A stretch of 64,000 nt of DNA from Anas platyrhynchos (Eukaryota > Chordata > Aves > Anseriformes > Anatidae), in the NCBI RefSeq assembly GCF_047663525.1, contig NC_092597.1, forward strand, positions 23,894,501 through 23,958,500, in the 5' to 3' direction. The notes below the pieces were generated by a model. The model was not told the origin of the DNA and did no database searches. It was given only the letters and a program-made list of their open reading frames with translations. Made by a program: the position numbers and the translations under genes. Of this stretch, positions 33,308 to 46,966 are shown one piece after another. Numbering within the stretch: position 1 is the first letter of the stretch; each line of letters opens with the position of its first letter.

Positions 33308-36300
33308 GTTTGTGTTCAGCATTTTTTTTTTTTATAGTTGAAATGCTTCTTAAATTTACTGTTGTTATTTGAGATGCACAGGGCTCCTAATTTTGTCATG
33401 GTGGTCCAGATAAAAATCCCTTTACTCAGAGAAGTCTTGTGGAAGCCCCACCGTCATACCGAGTTTTGGGATTTCACCAGCTTCCTTGGTGCCTCGCTGG
33501 TGTTACCGCAGCCATCTCCTGAGGGCCAGGACACTTCTCTTGCAGCGCTGCTGTCAGGTGTTGGCATGGTCATCGACGCTTGCAGCATCTGTCAGGGAGC
33601 CAGCAGTATTTTTCAGACAAGCAAACAAAACCAAAAAAACCCCACAGGCCTGGCCCTGCTTTCTGCGTAGACTCCCCCTTCCCTGCGGACACGGGTGCAG
33701 CAGCAGGGCTGATGCTCCCTGAGCCAAATGGCACCAGTGGCAGCTGTGACACCGCCCGGCTGCTCCACATTCGGCTTTTGTCTTTGTGCTCACGGTGCTT
33801 TAACACCATCCACGCTCCCTGTGTGGCCAGGGCGGTGCTCCAATTATACCGGTCAGACCATCCGCCCGCTGTGGGCTGCTCCGGAAAAGCCACCGATGTT
33901 TTGCTCAGCGTGGGATTAGCTCTGTCAAAGCCTGGCCTTGTGCAAGCTCTGAGTAATCAGGGTATGGGCGCTGGGAAAGGCTGAGCTACCCTGAGCGATG
34001 CCGGGAGGTTTCGAAGAACTGCCCGTGGGCTTGAAAGGCTCTTAGAGCCTCCTCTTCTAAGTCCTCACATCAAATTAAAGCACCTCTCCACTTCGTGCTT
34101 TCGCTAAACTGCGCCGTCGGTAATTAGTAGGCAAGGTCTCCCCGTGTCTTGGCAAAGATTTAATCGCAGGAAATGCTTGTTGGGTTTCAAATTAAAAAAT
34201 TAATGACTTAAAAAAAAAAAAACTATTATAGAATGTGATACTGTGACCCCTTGTAAATTGAAGAGCAGGTTTCGCTTAAGGACTAAAACACATTAATTTT
34301 CACACATCGCAGTGATTGGTGTTGCTCTGCTGTGTTGATGTGAGCCCTTCCCCTGGTACGGTCACTGCAGAGAGCTGCCATGTCGAGCAATTAATTTGTC
34401 TGTGAAGAGTTCACGCAAACAAACGCACGGGGCATGCCAGTCTTTTTTAAGGTTTCTTTGTTTTCTTAGCTTGGGCATCACCCAAACGCGTGTTTCTCAT
34501 TCAGTATTCTTTATCTGAATTTCAAATCCGTTTTGGAGAAAGGAAGCTCGCAAACTTTTCGGTAGATGTTATGTAATGTGACAAATTAGGCTATTAAAAG
34601 GGATGATTTCTTAGTTTGAACTCTGAATCTTACCTACACTTGTTTTAAAGAGCTTCAACACAGTGTTTTTCAGCATTTCTGTTACTACTATTTTGGTGTC
34701 AGCAGAGAGGGAGAACACCATCACAGCTCTTGTCCCATGCTCCTGTATTAAAGGCAGGGTTTGAAGGAATTGCTCTGAAAGTGGTCATACAAAAGAGGGA
34801 AAGGAAGGTGCTGAGGGCACCGTGAGAGCAGGACGAGCCTGCTCTGAGCAGGGACTTCCCCATGCTTTCTTACCAAATGTGCAAACTCACCCTGGTAGCT
34901 ACGAATCCCTGGTGTGAGTGTTGCTCTGCTCAGGTTTGGGCTGCGAGAGGCTGAGGAGAGGGGTTTGCCTTGCTTATTGCTGGGGTAATTGCTGGCTAAA
35001 TACACCTTGGGGATATAAATAGTAGCTACGGGTGCTTGTTTTGTTGTTGGAGGGTAGGACGTAGGTCTGGAAGCACCACCAGTTTTTGTATGAAATGCAG
35101 CGCTTCGGTGAAAAACCTAAATCCGGTAAGAACTAATTCCGAGGCAGTGGATCCTGCAGCCTCTTGCCTGGCCAAATGTGCACACCGGGGAGCGCGAGGC
35201 TCAGCGCTTTGCTGCTCTCTTTGCTTAAGCCTCGAGAAACAAGCGGGGCTAACGCTGGCCAATTTGCTTAGTCATTTATAAACCTCGCATTTTTGCAGCA
35301 TGTGATTTAAGAGCTGTCACCGTGAAATGTGGTGCCAGAGCCTGGCTTTTGTGAAGGCAGGAGAGTTATTGGCATCCAGCAAATAGATTGGAGAAATAGT
35401 TGTGTGTTGTAGAGAAGGAGATTTAATATTAAAACATTTTCGCAGGTAGTTTTAGGCTCTTGCCTTGCATCGTTCCAGCCCCAGAAATTCTCATATTGTG
35501 GCGTGATAAAAGCCTCGTGTTACATTTTCACCTTCTCTCTTTTTGCAAGGTTAATGTGTTGTTATGTCCTATGACCTGGAGAATTTAATCTTGTCATCTT
35601 GTATAAATTTCAAGTAAAGCTCTTACGGCAGATTTCTTTCTTTGCATCTTTCAGTCTCACTGAATGCACTCTTTAACTGAAAATGCTTAACGTTAATGAG
35701 CGAGCTGGCTTTCAGGAGTTGAGATAATACACGATATTTAAATGTTTCCCATGATGGTTTTCTCTTCAGGCAGCACTCAGCCATCACATCTCCATCAGTG
35801 ATATTTATTAGGAGCGCGAAGCACAGAAATATGTATGAAAAACCTATCTTTTTCCATTGAGTTTAAGCAGTATTTTCGTTGCACCAGGTTTCGGGCAAAA
35901 TTAGTTTCTGAGCTTGACATTGCCAAAGGGGAAAATGGTGCAAATGCCAACTTGCTTGTTTTCATCTTCCTTTTGTGCGTGCAAAGGCTTACAGTGCTAA
36001 ATGTGCTGGGTTTCCTGCAAGAGGGTCACGGTGATGGATTCCCACTTTGGGTTGATATGCTGAGGTTGGGTGTTTGTTCCCAAAAAACCTCAAGACTTCG
36101 GGAGAGACCTAGGGAACGGGTAATTGGAGCAGTTTGTGGGTGCTGCTACGCTGCTCTCTGAGCATCAAGTAGCTCTATCCGAAATGTAGGCAGAGCTCAC
36201 ACACTTAATTTGAGAAGATTGATGCGGTGTTAAAGGGATTGCGCTGTATGTAACGTCATCTGGAGATTTAGTGGTCCCCAGGGTAGGGGGAAAAAATCTA

Positions 36301-39300
36301 TTAGGGCTTTTTAAATGTATTTTAAAATAAGTATGATGCTTCAGTAAACAATTAAATGAGAATGCATGGAAGGCCACGATAAGGACTTCTCTGCCATTCC
36401 CCTCTGCTCAGTTCTGGCTGGTCACGGATGCCAGTGTAAATGGGAGGAATTCGTTCCTGGAGATGGACTTTCCGTGAGCCTAAATCATAGCGACGCCTAC
36501 AAATATCATCCTCCAGAAGTAAAGCAGTGATGGGGAATGGAGGAGGAGGAGTGTGCGGGGCTGCAAACGCTGTTTTTTTTTTGAGGATGTGCTGTTAAAA
36601 CACTCATTTTCTCCCTCTCTCGCAGGTGTACCATTATCCACGCAGTGGGGACCTCAAGGCTATTTCTATCCCATCCAGATTGCACAGTATGGGTTAAGTC
36701 ACTACAGCAAGAACCTGACGGAGAAGCCACCTCACATCGAGGTGTACGAAACAGCCGAAGACAAGGACAAAGCCGGCAGGTCCGCGGAGTGGACGGTACC
36801 CAAGGGCTGTTCGCTTTCCACAGTGCCCGACAAAACCAAGTTCACAAGTGTTAAACAGTTTGTTGCTCCAGGTGGGTTATCGTAAATAGCTAGCAGCTCA
36901 GCCACGTTTGTTCATTTGCTCAGATGGTACCGAGGGAGCTTTAACTTTCCACGATTTAATGTGGTTTTGGACATCCTAAGCGACTTTCCATCCTTAATAA
37001 CCTCTCCCGAAAATGCCGTTTTGTTCCTCTACCTCTGGAGTTTTTCTTTTCTTCTGTTGTCTCTCCAGCGCTGCTTTTTGCAGTCCCGTTATTTTAATGA
37101 AAAAATGTGTGGATGTACACATGGAGGGCAATGCAGCTTGACAGAGAAGCTCGGCTCGCGTTTCCTGAGCCTTTTAGCTTCTGTTCCAAAATAGAAGCAA
37201 AAATATTTAACCAGTTGTGAAGGCTGGGAAGTGGTGCTGACGTGTGGTAAGCCTCTGCTGAGAGATGACAGATAAAGGCTATTTTCAGCCTTGAGCAAAT
37301 GGAGCACGTGTGACGGGCCGGTTGGACCCTGTGCCTCTCTTCTTTGGGATGCAATTATTTTTGCAAAATTGGAGCACCGTGCAGCCCTCGGTTCTGGTTA
37401 ACTCAGGTAGCCTTAAACAGGGCACAAGTGCACACGTACAGTGTCGGTATTTTCAGAGGGCAGGGGATGGTTTTTTTTTGTGCTTTCTGCCCTGAGCTGC
37501 TGCTTCAGGAAGGATCTGTCTCCCTAATTAGATCAGCTTCTATGTTGGAGCGATCGTGCATAGGCAACAAATGTTTTTCTAAGGGTTTTTACACCGCTCT
37601 TTAAGGGAGGAGAGCAAACCCTATGGATAGAGGGGCACCAAAAGCTCCTCCAGTGACTCCTGGCCAGCACAGACGTGATGTTGGAGCTCCCAGCTCCTGT
37701 GACTCAAGGAGCTGCTCAAATCTTCCCCCACCACGTCCCGGCTGATCCCGAAGGTCTGGGGCTGCACACAGGCTCTCGTTGCCCATAGGGGCACGAGGTG
37801 CATTTTGTTGCTGCCTCTTGACTTTTAAAATATTCTGGTTTGTACTTAGCAGAGGTTTATTTTGAGAAATTCATTATTTCATGCAAGGGTTTCCTTTGTG
37901 CTAGGACAGGCTCATTAATAAGGACGTAATGTATTTTTCTCCAATCAATACCCATTAGAATTAATGAGTCCATTACTTAAAAAGACAATGAAGTAATTTT
38001 CAGTTGGCACCTTAGGCCTGGGTCTCTAGGGAAAAAATGTCGAACACTCTCGTGTCTTTGTAGTAGATAAATACAGGGAGAGGAGAGGCTAAGAGATCTG
38101 TTATGTATTCTCTCCTCATCCTTTATTGATGGCAGAGTAATCTGCGGGGCTTGAAGGCCACAGTATGCATCCACTCATCTTGGATGGCCTTAAGTAATGG
38201 ATTTATGGGTGCTTAAGGCTGTGCAGAGAACAGGCAGCCTTTGGTTTTCCTTCGCTTCTGAAAACTTTTCCTCTATTATAATTCACTTTGGTATCACACG
38301 AGCATTTATTTACAAGGAACCATAAAACGTGGCTGACAGGAATCGCGAGCGCGATTTTTTTAATTAGATTCTTCATCGGAGCAAAATGTTGCGTGGCAAA
38401 GCGCTCTGCCTCTTTTTTTTTTCTCTTTTTTTCTCCAAAGGCAGATGCTGATCTCCCAAACTCAAAGGAGGGAAGCTTTTGCTTTCAAAGACTTGAAAAC
38501 ATGACATTCAGTCGAAATAATAGGTACGCTACAATAGCAGCCTCCAGTGCGAGATGTGGAAACGGAGCGTGATGCAAAATGCAATAGATTAGCTGGGGAG
38601 ATAGGGAGAAGCCTCTGTTATTCAGGGAAGGCTGACCATAACCCACTTTCTGCGCACAGAAATATTTATGGGATATTTCACACATCAAGAAGTAGCAAAA
38701 AAAAAGGAAAACAATTGCCTCACACAGGAGAGTTTTATTCGGTGAAAAGCCATTAATTCAAAATGACTGTCTGTAAGTGTTTATCATCCCTCTGTGCCTT
38801 CAAAGCTATAGGATTTGCGCACAGCCTTACAAACTAATTAGCCCTTTGATCTTCTGGTGGAGGTTTTTTGGGGAGGAGTTGATTTTACATTTTAAAACCT
38901 AGCCTGAGAGAGAACACCGGGTTTCTTTATGTGGTATTGCCTAGGAGCTTTATTTAATATACATAGATATATTTTAATTAAACTGAGTTTTGCCAATGGA
39001 GAGGTTAATAAATAATTTTAACACGTTAGCCTTTCTATATTAGTTTCTTTTTCCTTCCGTTAAAATAATCAGAGCGCTGGGTTTTGGAACATGTTGGGAA
39101 AGAAAAAATCACAGATGTAAATGTTAGTCCCAGCGGGATCCTAAATACTTGCTTCTCAGCACTCCCAGCTTGTTTGCTGAAAGCAGAGCTTTATTCAGAA
39201 ATGCGGCTCTACCAGCGACGCCCCGGTTTTGTTTTGCTTTCTGCCAAGTTAAATTTCCAGTTTGGAACAAAAGGGTGCTTGTTGCCTTGTATTTTGAGCT

Positions 39301-40860
39301 ACTGAAGAGGAGGCAGCGAGACACCAACTTCAGGTGTCCGGCACGCTCAAAGGGGGGAATTTATTCTCCCCTGGTCTTTCTCTTGTCATCCTAATGCCTG
39401 CTTGGGGTTTTTGTGCTTGCAACGTGGCTGCTGCTCCTCATCCTGTCCCTGTGTGCTGCAGGAGTCCAGCTCTGTGTCCTCCTGGGACCAACTGAGTAAG
39501 ATCCCCCCATTACTCGCCTTTCTTTAGCTTTCCTACGCCCCAAATTGTGCCAGTCCCTGCTGCACCCCTACATCTTTCACTTTTCAAAGTGTTGGACCAA
39601 GCAATTTGTGGAGCCCCTGGTGCTGCTGCGCACGGATTGACGTTTATGCTTAATTAAATAATACATGTACGGAAAGAAGAGGCCGCGTGAATTATTGATC
39701 AGCTACCCTAAAAGCATTTGGATTTTGTCTGGTAACTGGTTGCCTCTGGAAGCTGCACTCTCACTCGCTATCTCAAAGAGTTTTGAAAAAACGAGGGCTT
39801 TACGGCTGACAGGTTTTTGTTTGTTTGTTTTGCAGAAAATACCGAGGGGGTGTCTCTGCAGCTTGGGAACAGCCGAGATTTCATTATCTCTTTTGATCTC
39901 AAATTCGTAACGAACGGGAGCATTTCCGTGGTCCTGGAGACAACGGAGAAGAACCAGCTCTTCACCGTGCACTACGTCTCCAACACGCAGCTCATCGCTT
40001 TCAAGGACCGCGACATCTACTACGGCATCGGGCCCCGCACCAGCTGGAGCACCGTCACCAGGGACCTGGTGACCGACCTGCGGAAGGGCGTGGGCCTCTC
40101 CAACACGAAGGCCGTGAAACAAACCAAAATCATGCCTAAGAAGGTGGTCAGGCTGGTAGCGAAGGGAAGGGGCTTCCTCGACAACGTCACCATATCGGCC
40201 ACGGCTCACATGGCGGCTTTTTTCGCTGCCAGCAGCTGGCTGGTGAGGAACCAGGACGAGCGGGGCGGCTGGCCCATCATGGTGACGAGGAAGCTGGGGG
40301 AAGGCTTCAAGTCCTTGGACCCGGGCTGGTACTCGGCCATGGCCCAGGGCCAGGCCATCTCCACACTGGTCCGGGCCTACCTGCTGACGAAGGACCACAC
40401 GTTCCTCAGCTCGGCCCTGAGGGCCACGGCGCCTTACAAGCTGCCGTCGGAGCAGCACGGGGTGAAAGCCGTGTTCATGAACAGGCACGACTGGTACGAG
40501 GAGTACCCCACCTCGCCCAGCTCCTTCGTGCTCAACGGCTTCATGTACTCGCTGATCGGGCTCTATGACTTGAAGGAAACGGCCGGGGAGAAGCTGGGGA
40601 AGGAGGCGCGGGTGCTCTACGAGCGGGGCATGGAGTCCCTGAAGGCCATGCTGCCCCTCTACGACACCGGCTCAGGGACCATCTACGACCTCCGGCATTT
40701 CATGCTCGGCACCGCTCCCAACCTGGCCCGCTGGGACTATCACACCACCCACATCAACCAGCTCCAGCTGCTCAGCACCATCGACGAGGCCCCGATTTTC
40801 AAAGAGTTCGTCAAGAGGTGGAAGAGCTACCTGCGGGGCGGCAGGGCAAAGCACAACTAG
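32758..40860 (+). CDS. GLCE: D-glucuronyl C5-epimerase, complete coding region in three exons
   Basis: Joined exons 32758-33307, 36626-36871 and 39836-40860 give 606 residues (human GLCE has 617). The enzyme converts D-glucuronic acid to L-iduronic acid in nascent heparan sulfate in the Golgi, working with 2-O-sulfotransferase. The protein is type II: a short cytoplasmic tail ([11 protein letters not shown]), a membrane anchor at about residues 12-29 ([15 protein letters not shown] core), a variable luminal stem (about 30-85), then the conserved catalytic region starting near [17 protein letters not shown]. Tyrosine-rich segments typical of the family are intact near the C terminus ([32 protein letters not shown]), and the protein ends in RAKHN. 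N-glycosylation sequons lie at N213, N292 and N382. The exon phases fit perfectly and no frame damage is seen. The start is the ATG at 32758, because [11 protein letters not shown] is the family N terminus; the GTG six bases upstream is not needed. Confidence 0.97.
33308..36625. other. GLCE intron between coding exons 1 and 2
   Basis: 3.3 kb, with donor GTTTGTG and acceptor TCTCTCGCAG. Unique sequence; I see no other gene, repeat family or structured RNA. Confidence 0.8.
36626..36871 (+). CDS. GLCE: GLCE coding exon 2 (residues 184-265)
   Basis: 246 bases beginning with two bases that complete a Gly codon. It reads [20 protein letters not shown] and on to VKQFVAP. The donor GTGGGT at 36872 leaves one G of a Glu codon. 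It carries the sequon N213-L-T. The segment [11 protein letters not shown] is a small lineage-specific variable loop. Confidence 0.96.
36872..39835. other. GLCE intron between coding exons 2 and 3
   Basis: 3.0 kb. The stretch 37895-37985 is dense in ATTA/TAAT words (GCTCATTAATAAGG, CATTAGAATTAATGAG) and could be a conserved element. The acceptor follows a TTTG-repeat pyrimidine tract (39814-39835) ending TTTTGCAG. No other gene is seen. Confidence 0.75.
39836..40860 (+). CDS. GLCE: GLCE coding exon 3 (residues 266-606 and stop)
   Basis: The largest coding exon, with two thirds of the luminal domain. It begins [11 protein letters not shown] and ends RAKHN with TAG at 40858-40860. It is very GC-rich at third positions, which is why the antisense strand also shows long open frames; those are shadows. 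It contains the substrate-site tyrosine segments. Confidence 0.98.
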
Positions 40861-43500
40861 AGCTGACAACCAAAGCCCCCGTGCCTGCTGTCGGCCTGGG
40901 TTGGCTCCTCGGAGCTCGGCGGAGGTGCATTTCTAAAAGGTTGCATACTCAATTTTTACAGACCGTTTCAAAGAAGTGATCCTTAGAACTGATCTCCTGA
41001 AATTATTGCATTCCAGTGTGAAAATATTTGGGTCTGATGGGTAGGATTCGGGAACTTCGGCTCGCTCGCCTGTCCTTAGTGCTCCACCGTGAAGTTAGCC
41101 CCACGACGCAAAACCCCTTCGTGCTCCTGAGCTGGGGGACGTCTTTGTTTTTTTCCGTTTTGCAGGAAAATATTTACAGAAGCCATACAGGTCTCTAAAA
41201 TCCAGCACTTGCCTGAGAAGTTAGTATGTGGCCTCCTTAAAAATGGAGTTCTGTGTGTAGATCCTGTGGTGTAACGCAGTCGGTGTGTGTTTCCTTGTAG
41301 CCTGGGTAGTGGACAGTGTAGCTTTTCCAAGGTGTTTCTTTTTATATGGATTCTTTTCTTGGGGGTGAAAAACACCCAGTTTTTTTAATTCTCTGTACGG
41401 AGATCCTTTATCTGTATGGTTTCTCTAAAGATGTGTGGGCAGAAACCCCACAGACGGCGTTCAGGCTTCAAAGTCACGTCACGTTAAGCACAATTCGGTG
41501 GGGCACGTGGGCTGCGGAAAGCCTGCGACCATGGCACCCCTTTTTTTATGAAGCCAAATTTACGAGGTTTGCTGGTGTCACGTCCTCCCTGGTAGCTGGA
41601 ATCTCGTGTCGTGGAGCCCAATGTTTTGTACTGTATTTTTTAATTCCATCCGAGAGGTTTCTGTCAACATTGGCAACTTCATTCGCTGGGAGACCTGTAG
41701 TAAATTCCTGAGTGTGACGTGGAGCTCGCCTTGAGTAGCGCACAGGAAATTTAGTTTGAGCTAGGTAACGTTGCCCTATGGCGATTTTCATTTTTAACCT
41801 GCTTAAGTATATCCAGCACTTTAAAAATGTAAATTACCCAAAGGGCTTTCCAGCTCCCTCTGTGCTTTAACATCAAGTTTTGCCTCTGCCGGCCGTCTCG
41901 CTCGTATGGTCGGGGCTCGTTCCGTCCCCGGCCCTGGTTTACTCGCTGTGCTTTGTCGTCGTGGCTCTGCCGAGCGAGCAAGGGGACCTGTGCAATAACC
42001 AAACGCGTCAGAACCCAAACGCTTTTCCTTTCCTGTCGTAAAGCAGGAGAAACCAGGCGGTTTCTTTCTCGTATTTATAACTCCTTTACGCCCACCGCGG
42101 GTCTGCCTTCTCAGCGTGGAGGTTCCTGGTTGATGCAGGAGAGTAAAACCAACCGATTGCATCACTAGATCGGTATTGTTTAGTTTGGTAGCGTAGCAAA
42201 TATCAGGTCATCAGCTCTGTTAAGGCATGCTGGTGTTTGCTTTCCGAGTCCCGGGCTCGAAAGCTCCCGACATGCACCAGCGTGGTAAGGACATGTACTA
42301 GCTTTGGGGTTTTTCCACTGATCCTATTACATGTTGTATGTGTAGGCGGGGGCTGAGCTTGCGGTGTTTGTATGGAGAACAAAGCTGATTCGAATCACAG
42401 AAGCGCTGGGCACAAGGACAATGTGCATCTTGATTTTTGGTTTGTTTTCTTTCTTTTATAATGCTTTTTTTTTCTATTTCTTGCAGATATTTGAAGCAAC
42501 TTTATAATTACTTGATCTCTGCAAACGCATGCTATATGATCATATCAATTAATGTGAAAAGTGGATGTCACAGGAGAAATTTCAATACCAAAGTTAGCAG
42601 AGGTGAATTTTTGTGTTTGGTTTTTTTTTTTGTTTTTACTTACACGTGTGCACACACACAGAAAACAACCCAGAAAAATGTGCTTCCTTTCCAAATGACT
42701 GGTCCTCACTACAAACAGAAACATCTTTCTCCTGCGTGTTTCCTCCATCTTTTGCCCATTTTGGATTTGGGGAATCTAGAGAGACTATTTGGGTACTGCT
42801 CAAGAGACAGTACCGGTGCCTTACTGAGGCCACAGTTTCCTCTTTTATTTTTTATTTTTGTTTTTCTTTCCCCTTTTTAATGCCAGTTTAAAAGTGCAGT
42901 GATGCTTCATTGGAATCAGCCCAGCAGGTAGATGAGCTCAGAAGCGATAGCTGGCAATGCCAGCGCGGTCGGTCGTGTCAGACCACCTTATCCTGAATAT
43001 CTCCACTGCATTTCTGTTGGCCTTTGCACATGTACAAACTGAACCACCACCACCAGAGGTTGTAGAAGTGAAGAGAATTAGTGTGGGGGCTTCTCCTTTT
43101 TGTTTGCTTGGTTGTTTTTGGTTTTGGTTTTGGTTTTTTTGAATAGAGTTATGCAGTGGGAGAGGATTTTTGGACATCGGTGCCCATAATGTCATTGAAT
43201 TCACTTAAAATTTTTATTCCTGTGCTTTTTCAGTCTACAAACTGACAAAGGTCTTAGAGACTAAGATCTGTTTAACCTTTCCATGAGGCTTACTGTACAT
43301 AGACTTCATTGGAAACATCGTACGCATGGGTATATGCAAACCAGTGACACAAGCACAACTGTACAAGTGTGGCAGTGCTGTTTTTTCTCAGCCATTGTGC
43401 AAGACATTCACTGAAAGCTGCTATTTTCATTCACCTTGTAATTGTACTTTATTTTTTCTACATTTTTACATGTGGGATATACACCATGTGTTAAATATGC

Positions 43501-43506
43501 AATAAA
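43501..43506 (+). terminator. GLCE: Proximal poly(A) signal of GLCE
   Basis: AATAAA followed within 40 bases by GT-rich sequence. It lies 205 bp before a second signal, suggesting two cleavage sites. Confidence 0.6.
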
Positions 43507-43705
43507 TTGTTTACAGGATGCTCTTGTAAAGGGTAGTCCTTTGTAAAGCTGTACAGACTTTGCAGTTTAAGCACAATGTGCACATGTTAGTTTTATATAC
43601 GGCAAGACATGACTTTTTGCAGAAGGAAAGGTTCTACTATGTTTATATACAAAGTAAATGGATCAACGTTTGTGCTTAATGTAAAGCTGCTTTATAAGAT
43701 TGTAA

Positions 43706-43711
43706 AATAAA
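43706..43711 (+). terminator. GLCE: Distal poly(A) signal of GLCE
   Basis: AATAAA with a T-rich, then GT-containing, downstream element (TTTTCGTTATTTCGGTGTTT at 43740-43759). After it the sequence changes to intergenic character. Confidence 0.75.
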
Positions 43712-44237
43712 TTTTTTATCTTAAGACAAACACGGGGCCTTTTCGTTATTTCGGTGTTTACCTCCTGCGTGTGATCGCAGGTGAGTGCTGGTTAGCAATC
43801 ATCTTGGTGTCTTTTGAGATGTCTTCTTTTAGGGAATTCTGGCAGGTTTTTGTCTCGAAATAGGATGAAAAATGTTTTTACTCCAGCAGGTAGGAGTTTC
43901 TGATTTGGGATAAGGCCCAGAGGTGCGTATTCTGTCCGCTCAAGTAAAGCGCACACAGGGTGTTGCTGATGTGAGTTACTTCTGCTAAATGCGTCTCATT
44001 TGGAGTTCATCTCATTTTTGTGAGGTGAGTTTTAAATAACTGGGCACTGAAGAAACACCCACACGAAGCTGAGACTTAGTAATGACCTGTGCAAGAGGAG
44101 CACCAGTCTCCTATTTTCAGCTAAAAGCGTGCAAGTCCTACTTTTATCAAAATTCCCCCACGAAGGGGAGCTGAGGTCAGCTGAGCCCATCTCCACCACC
44201 CTGTGCCGGACACGCTGCCTCCTCCCTGGATGCGTAA

Positions 44238-44292
44238 GTGCTGCTAAAAGTGCTCCTAAAAGTGCTGCTAAATTGCTGTTAAATTGCTGTTC
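44238..44292. repeat. Short tandem repeat, about 12-bp unit
   Basis: Degenerate GTGCTGCTAAAA / GTGCTCCTAAAA / TTGCTGTTAAA units repeat about five times. Confidence 0.8.
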
Positions 44293-46930
44293 CACCGGAG
44301 CTCGCTGGGCTGTGGCCAGTTGGTGCTGCTGTAGCCAGAAATCCAACCTGCCCGCGGGACATCTGACTTTGTCGTGGATAACTTTGGGTGGCTGAAACAC
44401 TCCGAGCGCAGCTTCCCCAGCCGGGCAGAGCTCCCCGGGCTCTCTCCCAGCGGCGTGGGCGAAAATATTGATTTTCATTACTTAGCAGTTGAAAAACGTA
44501 TGAATTGAAAATAGAAGGGGATTTAAATATGTTGTCTTGGTGATGAATTTGAATGTTTGCTGCTCAGTTTGTGGTGAAAGGAGATACATTTACCATCTGC
44601 CGGGAGTGATTGATAACTCCCCTGTACGCATTGCACTTCCTGCATGTTAAATAGCTGCTGCTATACTTTCCTAATCTCTTCCCAAAATGGAAGGAGCTAT
44701 TTAAGTGTCGAGCACTCAGCATTTAGCGTATTCAACAGGGCTGAGTCTTGCTATGGTGAAGTGCAAACGTTGAAAGACGTCCTGGCACTCGCTGTCTTCA
44801 GGACAGCGAATATTTTAATAGCTCAGCTCGTCGGATTTGTATCTCCGAGCAACTTGCTGAATAGCTCTGGGCTGCTTGACGTGAGGATGAGCAGCTCTTC
44901 CTCGAACTGCCTGCGGCACCTGGTGCTGGGCAATAACGGGCTGCACGTGCACTTAACCTCTGGTGAGGGAGGCAGAAGGAGGCAGCTCTTCCTTCACCTC
45001 CTCCTGGGTCCCCGGGGGGGCACGGCGAGGTTTCCTTTGCCAGCAAGGAGCACGCGTTTGGCTGGAGGGGATTTGGCTGTGCCACAGGGGCAAGGCAGCC
45101 CCAGGGGATGAGCTCAGGGGCTGCAGGTACCCGAGCTGGGGTTTCTCCAGCCGTGCTGTCCCGCAGGGCTGCTCAGCTCCCCTCCCGGCCAGGATCACCT
45201 CCAAATTGCTGGGGTTTAGGGAACTCCGGCACCGAGCGGGCACGTGTCGCCCCTTGTGTGCAGGAAGCATCGAAATAGATTTGCTGCTGCAAAGCCCATT
45301 ACCAGGGAAAAAAAAAAAAACACAAAAACAAATCCAAACGACAGTGCCTGGGTGGGGAATTCTACCCCATTAATTTGATCGTAAAGAGCTCTTCTTACCA
45401 AAATCCCTTCTGCATCCCAAGTGCTGGCAGGGCTTGGCGGGGCCTGACGGACGCTGTGCCGCTCTCTTTTTGTTTTCCCCTTGTTTGAACAACCAAATGT
45501 CAGCAGAAGCAGCTGGTGGGAAGGAAGCTGCCATTTCCCTGTGTCCGGGGACCTCAGGGTGCCTGCTGTGCGCTCAGCCGAGGGCACTGACGTGGTGCCA
45601 ATGTGCGCGGGGTGGCGGGGCAGAACCAACTGCGCCCCTTTTGGTGCCACGGGCACGCAGCAGATACGGGAAAACGAGGATGAGGAAGGCATAAGGAGGC
45701 CTTTTCCATCGCAGCCCTGCATCCTTTGGCTCCGCAGGGTTTTTGCTCTGGGTTTCCGCAAGGGTTTGGCTCCTCCTCGGCACCCGCTCCCCGCGGGCAG
45801 CGCCTGTTCCCGGCTGGCTGCCAGCCCCCCCCCTGCCTCCTCCCGCTGCGCCCGCGCTGGCACCGTCCTCCCCCTGCCATGCCCTGCGAGCAGAACCTGT
45901 CAGCGCATCCATTCTGTAATTAAAAATATTAATTAAGACAGGCCGGAGCCAGAAATCCATCGCAGGCACTGCGTGGTGCCAGCAGCCGGGTCCAGCTGCG
46001 TGCTGGGTCGAGGGATGTGCTGGGGGGGTCGGGGCTTTCCATATGGGTCCCTGCAGCCCCACGGGGCCACCAGCTCCCCACGATGTCCCCTATTCCTTAT
46101 TTAAGGCATGGGCCAGGCTCCAGGCCACAAGGACCCCCACGATCGCTGTCCACCCTGGCCCTGGGCAGGTTTGGGGTGATTTCTCAAAGCGCTTTCCCAC
46201 CGAATCCTCCGCTTTTTATTCTGCTGTCCTCGCCTTTTCCTTGTCCCTGGCTTTCCCCACCCGGCACAGAGCAAGGTGAGCCAGGATCCTGCTCGGCTGC
46301 CTGCGATGGGATGCCCCTTGGGAACAGACCCCTCTGTGGCAAGATCCAGCCCCGACGCGGAGCTTGAGGCAGGCCACGAGTGATGTGGAGAAGAATTAAA
46401 CGTGCGTAATTAAACATGCAGGCTCGGGGCTACATTAAATATTAACCAGCTCTCCCTTTGCACACCATGAGCGGCTCGGCGGCCGTGCCGCAGTGATTCG
46501 GAGCAGGTGAGGGATGCTCGGCTCTCCCCCGAGAACATTTTTCTCTCTCTTGGAGGTTTTGGGGAGCTGTGAGCGCTGGGGAGACCCCTTCCCACGCTCG
46601 GTCTTTGCCCCATCAACTGAAATTGGAAAAAGGCCACGTCCAAACCCTCCAATTAATTTAAATAAAATAATAGGGGAAAAAAAATGTGACATGGGTCTGA
46701 ATGTGACCCCCAGCTCCCAGCTGAGTCACGTCTGGGCAGCGGATGTGTGACCACAGCTCTGCAAACACACGGCGTGCCCCGCGGTCCCATGGGCTGCTAA
46801 AAGTCACCTCTGTGCTGCTGCCGCCTGCCTCCACCCCACAGCTGGGAGCTGATGGGAACCTGAGCACTGCCCTCTGAGCTTGGGTGCACCCCACGTGCCT
46901 GCTGCAACCCCGGTGGGACACCCACACCGC

Positions 46931-46966
46931 ACCCATCCCCATCCCATCCCCATCCCCATCCCATCT
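46931..46966. repeat. (CCCCAT)n microsatellite
   Basis: Imperfect CCCCATC units over about 36 bases. Confidence 0.85.

Larger units (their letters stand above)
40861..43730 (+). other. GLCE: GLCE 3' untranslated region
   Basis: About 2.9 kb between the stop and the last of two poly(A) signals, similar in size to the long 3' UTR of mammalian GLCE. It contains T-rich tracts and a Pumilio-type TGTACATA at 43294-43301. An acceptor-like TTTCTTGCAG at 42477-42486 is noted but probably not used. No conserved open frame is present. Confidence 0.75.

Noticed and set aside
39703-40488. 261-codon minus-strand open frame
   Set aside because: It is the antisense shadow of GLCE coding exon 3, whose GC-rich third positions clear the opposite strand of stops.
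42477-42486. Strong acceptor-like TTTCTTGCAG within the GLCE 3' UTR
   Set aside because: No convincing donor upstream in the UTR, and the mammalian 3' UTR is in one exon as far as I know. Kept only as a note.
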